Below, piece after piece: positions 15,782 through 19,114 of a stretch of DNA of 19,114 nucleotides. Position numbers and translations under genes: made by a program. Source of the DNA: an uncultured Bacilli bacterium (GTDB taxonomy: Bacteria > Bacillota_I > Bacilli_A > RF39 > UBA660). Location: positions 1 through 19,114 of the forward strand of contig CANTWP010000059.1 in assembly GCA_947853245.1 (NCBI GenBank), written 5' to 3'. The notes under the pieces are model-generated. The model searched no databases. It had not been told where the DNA came from and saw nothing but the letters and a program-made list of their open reading frames with translations. Each line of letters opens with the position of its first letter. Position 1 is the stretch's first letter.

Positions 15782-16822
15782 ATGTTAGGACAAGTAGATA
15801 TAAAAAGACAGGTTAGATATAAAGATTCTATTTATGATATATTAAAAGATATCACTTTGGGTGAGCGTCATTATTTAATTATTGGTAAGGGATCAGATTC
15901 TAAATTTTTTGATATAGACTTTGTGGAGCAAAAAATTGATAATGGTAAAGTAAAATATGTATCACCAAGCAGTAGTTATCAATTTAATAGTGAACTTACT
16001 GATTTTGGACGAATACAAAGTCAAGCTCTTATGAGTTATATTGTTAATGAAATAAAAGATAATATAAATCAAGAAAGATTAAGAGATAGTGATGATACTA
16101 TTAGATATATAGATGAAATAGCAAAAATTACTGATAGTAATAATGATATTAAAGGTTTCTTTGTAAATAATAATTCTTATAACAGTGAAGAAGAATTAGA
16201 AAATAGTATTAAGACTTTAATTGGTTATTATGAAAAAGAAATAAAAGGTTATGATGACGACAATAAAAGATTACCTGCAGGGGAAGTTTTAGTGTCAGAT
16301 GAAACTGTAAAAGAAATATATGGAGAGTTAGAAAATACGGGGAACTTTGGGGTATCTCTTATATCAGATATGTCACGTATAAATGGTAGTAAGGAAGATG
16401 ATTATATTGTTGATCCTACTAACAATATTTTTATTGATAATTCTTCTGATATTCAAGAACAATCTACTTTTGAACCTACTATTGAACAAGATAATGAAAA
16501 AACTATTTCTAATGGAGTTGCATTAACAGAAACTCCTGTAGAGGAACAACCTGTTATAGATAATGAACAACCAATTATGGGAACTAATACTGCTAATTTG
16601 TCTTTTCAAGAAAGACTTTATTTAGAAAATGAAAAAAAATTGCATGAAAAAGAACAAAGAGATTTACAAACAGAAATAGACGTTAAAACAAAAACTTTAA
16701 CTCTAAATTCTAATTCAATGAGAAGACACAATGCAGCATATGTATCAATAAGTTTATTGTTATATTTAATTGGCAGTTTTGAATTATTGTTGTCAATTAT
16801 ATTATTAGTTAAATATTTATAA
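15782..16822 (+). CDS. Tail-anchored protein of unknown function, first gene of the pilus-like operon
   Basis: The 346-residue protein is not recognised. The N-terminal part (1-95) looks like a compact domain (QVRYKDSIYDIL, then HYLIIGKGSDSKFFDIDFVEQ). The middle (about 100-270) is acidic, polar and probably flexible, rich in Asp, Glu, Asn and Ser. Residues 275-305 (ERLYLENEKKLHEKEQRDLQ) are a likely coiled coil. The last 30 residues form one hydrophobic helix (about 317-346, VSISLLLYLIGSFELLLSII) with a buried Glu. No signal peptide is seen, so most of it should face the cytoplasm, anchored by its tail. Its place just before a CpaE-like gene and pilin genes suggests a scaffold or regulator of that machine. 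AGGTGAT fixes the ATG. Confidence 0.7.
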   Translation: MLGQVDIKRQVRYKDSIYDILKDITLGERHYLIIGKGSDSKFFDIDFVEQKIDNGKVKYVSPSSSYQFNSELTDFGRIQSQALMSYIVNEIKDNINQERLRDSDDTIRYIDEIAKITDSNNDIKGFFVNNNSYNSEEELENSIKTLIGYYEKEIKGYDDDNKRLPAGEVLVSDETVKEIYGELENTGNFGVSLISDMSRINGSKEDDYIVDPTNNIFIDNSSDIQEQSTFEPTIEQDNEKTISNGVALTETPVEEQPVIDNEQPIMGTNTANLSFQERLYLENEKKLHEKEQRDLQTEIDVKTKTLTLNSNSMRRHNAAYVSISLLLYLIGSFELLLSIILLVKYL

Positions 16823-16843
16823 AACAAAGGATAGGTGATTCTA

Positions 16844-17809
16844 ATGAATGTAATAATCGCTAATAGATATAAAAATGAGTTGGCGACGTTAGATATCGAA
16901 GTAATAAAAAGAATGGATGGAACTTTTTCTGCTGATGAATTAGTAGATATGTTCCAAAATTTCTTTTTCAATAAAATGATTTTAGATTTAACGGCTCTTG
17001 AAGATTATAATGACTTAAAAAATATTCAAAAGCTTTCTATATCATTAGATATGAATAAGATAATATTCTTATTACCACCAGAGCCAGGTTTTACATCCGC
17101 TAGTAATTTATCTAAGTTAATAGCAATGGGTATCTATAATTTTACAGCTTCTGTAGATGGAATTATGTATTTATATAATAATCCAAATTCATATCGTGAC
17201 GTAGTCCAATATCATCAATTAGGTGATAATAATATTGGAGGAGACTTTGTTGTAACAAACGACTATAATCATTCAATGGGTATGGAAATGTCTATGTCTC
17301 AAAGAATTATTGGTGTTAAAAATTTGACTTCACATTCTGGTGCTACGACATTAGTTTATATGATGTATAAACATTTATCTGGTTCATATGCAACGGTGGC
17401 TATAGAAGCAGATAAAAGAGATTTTAACTTTTATAATGATAGAAATATGAAATCCGTTAGTGGTAATGAAATAAATAGAGCGATTGCTGATAATGCTGAT
17501 AAAGAAGTTATTTTAATAGATGTAAATGGAAATCAAATGGCAGAAAATTCTTGCCATCAAGTAATCTATTTAATAGAACCATCAGTACTTAAGGTTAATA
17601 AATTAATTAGTACTAGACCAAGATTGGCTGCGGAAATGCGTGGTAAATATATTGTTTTAAATAAGTGTTTGATACCTGAAAAAGACATAAAAGTATTTGA
17701 ATATGAAACAAAATTAAAGATATCTAATATTTTAGTTCCAGTAGATGATCATGTTAAGTCAGAGGAAATGTATAATTTCTTAAGGAGATTGGGTTTTGAT
17801 AGAGTTTAG
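16844..17809 (+). CDS. CpaE/TadZ-like protein with degenerate P-loop
   Basis: The 321-residue protein has a receiver-like N-terminal domain (about 1-115) and a MinD/ParA-type domain from about 152, the layout of CpaE/TadZ, which position Tad pili at the cell surface. The P-loop position reads NLTSHSGATTL (160-170): the Gly-Ala-Thr-Thr core is there, but both lysines of KGGxGK(T/S) are missing. A DxD-like A' segment (IEADKRD, 187-193) and a Walker B strand (VILIDVNG, 222-229) remain. No phospho-Asp site of a true receiver is evident. It may bind nucleotide weakly or not at all. The start is ATG 16844 after AGGTGAT; the in-frame GTG at 16835 is part of that ribosome site. Confidence 0.72.
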   Translation: MNVIIANRYKNELATLDIEVIKRMDGTFSADELVDMFQNFFFNKMILDLTALEDYNDLKNIQKLSISLDMNKIIFLLPPEPGFTSASNLSKLIAMGIYNFTASVDGIMYLYNNPNSYRDVVQYHQLGDNNIGGDFVVTNDYNHSMGMEMSMSQRIIGVKNLTSHSGATTLVYMMYKHLSGSYATVAIEADKRDFNFYNDRNMKSVSGNEINRAIADNADKEVILIDVNGNQMAENSCHQVIYLIEPSVLKVNKLISTRPRLAAEMRGKYIVLNKCLIPEKDIKVFEYETKLKISNILVPVDDHVKSEEMYNFLRRLGFDRV

Positions 17810-17820
17810 GCTTAAAAATA

Positions 17821-17849
17821 TTGACAAAACAATCTTTTTAAAGTATTAT
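17821..17849 (+). promoter_or_regulatory. Near-consensus sigma-A promoter for the pilin genes
   Basis: TTGACA (17821-17826), a 17-base spacer and TATTAT (17844-17849). This is the best -35/-10 pair in the window. Transcription should start near 17856, just before AAGGAGG at 17859-17865. A dedicated strong promoter fits a highly expressed structural subunit. Confidence 0.8.
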
Positions 17850-17873
17850 TAAGGTAATAAGGAGGAAATAGTT

Positions 17874-18248
17874 ATGTATTTTTTATATTCTAATGTAAGT
17901 TGTGGTGGAATCATCGAAGGAATGAGTAGTCAAGTACCTATTTTAGTAAGCTTAATTATTAATATTATCAAAATAGCTGTACCTGTATTATTAGTTATTT
18001 TTGGTATGTTAGATCTAGGAAAAGCTGTAATGGCTCAAAAAGATGATGAAATCAAAAAGGCACAACAAACTTTCTTAAAACGTTTATTAGCTGGTGTACT
18101 TGTGTTCTTTGTTATTGCTATTGTTCAACTAGTATTTAAAGTTGTTACTAATGGTGATGAAGAAAATAATGGAGTATGGGATTGCTTTAATTGTTTTGTA
18201 AATGGACCAACAGAAAAAGCCAAAGTAAGTGGCGGACAATGTCGTTAA
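17874..18248 (+). CDS. VirB2/TrbC-like pilin, paralogue 1
   Basis: The 124-residue protein has two membrane helices (about 21-46 and 70-92) joined by a charged loop (KAVMAQKDDEIKKAQ, then FLKRL), the plan of VirB2/TrbC pilins of type IV secretion systems. The positively charged loop predicts both ends outside the membrane. Those ends carry four cysteines: C10 in VSCGGI, C104 and C107 in WDCFNC, and C123 two residues from the end. No long signal peptide is seen, unlike classical VirB2. The neighbour at 18275 is a clear paralogue with all four cysteines in matching places. It should form the subunit of a surface filament or membrane channel; pilin assignment is by topology and context. Confidence 0.72.
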   Translation: MYFLYSNVSCGGIIEGMSSQVPILVSLIINIIKIAVPVLLVIFGMLDLGKAVMAQKDDEIKKAQQTFLKRLLAGVLVFFVIAIVQLVFKVVTNGDEENNGVWDCFNCFVNGPTEKAKVSGGQCR

Positions 18249-18274
18249 TTTTTAATAGAATTTAGGTGAATATA

Positions 18275-18625
18275 ATGTTATTATTGGATTATGTTAGTTG
18301 TGGGGGTATCATAACTAAAATGAATTCTTTTATTCCAGAATTAACTAGTTTAATTATTACACTTATTAAAGTAGGTGTACCAGTTGTATTAGTTATCTTA
18401 GGTATGATTGATTTGTTTAAAGCTATGACTGCTCAAAAAGAAGATGAAATTAAGAAAGCTCAAGGATTATTTATTAAAAGACTTGTTGCAGGTGTTCTAG
18501 TATTCTTAGTATTTATTATTGTAGAATTAGTATTTAATGTTCTAGGCGACGCAATCGGTGATGAAAAAGAAAATGTATGGCAATGTGCTGAATGCTTTAT
18601 CGGTGGACCCGATAAATGTAAATAA
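18275..18625 (+). CDS. VirB2/TrbC-like pilin, paralogue 2
   Basis: The 116-residue protein aligns along its whole length with the preceding gene product. Shared parts are VSCGGII, two helices (about 20-46 and 68-90), the nearly identical loop AQK(D/E)DEIKKAQ, and FIKRLVAGVLVF. The end differs in detail but keeps WQCAEC and a final C-K. Cysteines are at 9, 104, 107 and 115. The start is ATG 18275 after AGGTGA at 18264-18269; the in-frame GTG at 18266 belongs to that ribosome site. It is 26 bases behind paralogue 1 and in the same transcript. Two related pilins could be major and minor subunits or form a mixed filament. Confidence 0.72.
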   Translation: MLLLDYVSCGGIITKMNSFIPELTSLIITLIKVGVPVVLVILGMIDLFKAMTAQKEDEIKKAQGLFIKRLVAGVLVFLVFIIVELVFNVLGDAIGDEKENVWQCAECFIGGPDKCK

Positions 18626-18631
18626 TTTAAG

Positions 18632-18684
18632 ATTTACTATAAAATAGTAAATAGATAATTTTTTCTATTTATTATTTTTTTTTT
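18632..18684 (+). terminator. Terminator with an overlapping alternative hairpin
   Basis: A 12-bp stem with one wobble (18643-18654 with 18665-18676) leads into a T-run to 18684, a good terminator after the pilins. Bases 18644-18652 can instead pair with 18632-18640 (ATTTACTAT/ATAGTAAAT, 3-base loop), which would break the terminator stem. Confidence 0.7.
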
Positions 18685-18687
18685 GTA

Positions 18688-18696
18688 TGATATAAT
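18688..18696 (+). promoter_or_regulatory. Perfect extended -10 promoter before the VirB6-like gene
   Basis: TGATATAAT matches TGnTATAAT exactly, directly after the terminator T-run. The -35 region (TTTATT) is weak. Transcription would begin near 18703 and include a hairpin leader (18707-18713 with 18724-18730). Confidence 0.55.
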
Positions 18697-18749
18697 GTAT
18701 GTAGCAAATTAGACTTTTTTTGTTCTAATTATATTTATTGAGGTGGATT

Positions 18750-19114
18750 ATGGTAATAATAGATAAAATACTACGTTCTTTATTTGGCGTAATTGATGGC
18801 TTATTCGCTTGGGCAACAGGTGTTCTTTATACTTTAATTGTCCAAATAGCAAATGTCGACATATTTGGTAATTACATATATGAATTTATGGGAAGAATTT
18901 ATGTATATCTTTCTATTTTCATGTTGTTTAAATTATCTGTTTCTGTTGTTAATTACGTACTTAATCCAGATCAACTTACAGATAAATCAAAGGGGTTTGG
19001 AAAACTTATTCAGAATGTAATAATTGTTATAGCGCTTATTATTATGGTACCAACTATATTTGATTGGGCTTATAAATTACAATCAACCATTTTAAATACC
19101 AATGTTCTTTATAC
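18750..19114 (+). CDS. Polytopic VirB6/TrbL-like membrane protein, N-terminal part
   Basis: The frame opens at ATG 18750 behind GAGGTGG and is still open at the window edge, giving 121 residues. It starts MVIIDKILRSLFGVIDGLFAWATGVLYTL. About three membrane helices are visible (roughly 10-37, 52-70, 91-110), separated by short loops, one being basic (DQLTDKSKGFGK) and so probably cytoplasmic. A polytopic protein encoded directly after VirB2-like pilins is the expected place for a VirB6/TrbL channel component, but no strict motif defines that family, so the name rests on topology and context. The rest of the gene lies beyond the window. Confidence 0.65.
   Translation, partial: MVIIDKILRSLFGVIDGLFAWATGVLYTLIVQIANVDIFGNYIYEFMGRIYVYLSIFMLFKLSVSVVNYVLNPDQLTDKSKGFGKLIQNVIIVIALIIMVPTIFDWAYKLQSTILNTNVLY

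Overview
The window is about 19 kb of very AT-rich DNA. Nearly all genes lie on the + strand, in short operons separated by hairpin-plus-T-run terminators, with strong AGGAGG or AGGTGAT ribosome binding sites. This fits a low-GC Gram-positive bacterium of the Bacilli/Clostridia kind, and an uncultured gut Bacilli lineage is the best guess. The standard code applies: Trp is TGG throughout, two genes end in TGA, and the AGG codon at the conserved Arg of an IRYDP motif reads as Arg. No rRNA, tRNA, CRISPR array, IS element or phage gene was seen.

Layout. (1) Bases 1-935 are a small gene graveyard: a HIT-family hydrolase with an in-frame stop, a MazG-like NTP pyrophosphohydrolase with a -1 frameshift, and an AAC(6')-like GNAT acetyltransferase with two stops and a frame break. 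(2) 1106-2993 is a translationally coupled pair: a condensation-fold/alcohol-acetyltransferase-like enzyme and a zinc-ribbon membrane protein resembling DUF6320. (3) 3129-4365 encodes an ECF sigma factor with a single-pass, anti-sigma-like partner that has no zinc motif. (4) 4463-5968 is cardiolipin synthase. (5) 6433-7629 is a DUF1848 protein, probably started at TTG directly after a leader ORF, followed by a small membrane protein. (6) 7667-9153 is a LiaF-like protein overlapping a DUF4097 protein. (7) 9303-10058 is a membrane-anchored XRE regulator. (8) 10164-15389 is an ABC exporter (ATPase plus 879-aa FtsX-type permease) with an OmpR-type response regulator and its histidine kinase. (9) 15535-15642 is a 35-residue gene relic. 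(10) 15782 to the window end is a distinct operon: an unknown tail-anchored protein, a CpaE/TadZ-like protein with a lysine-less P-loop, two tandem VirB2/TrbC-like pilin paralogues, and the start of a polytopic VirB6/TrbL-like protein.

How it fits together. Regions 3-8 are mostly envelope-related: a sigma factor with a membrane partner, lipid synthesis, LiaF/DUF4097, a membrane XRE sensor and an ABC/two-component module. They may form an envelope-stress neighbourhood. Region 10 is the most novel part. It mixes a Tad-pilus-type localisation protein with type IV secretion-type pilins, each pilin carrying four conserved cysteines, and is the best candidate for an undescribed surface appendage or secretion machine. 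It continues past the right edge, so its motor ATPases cannot be seen here.
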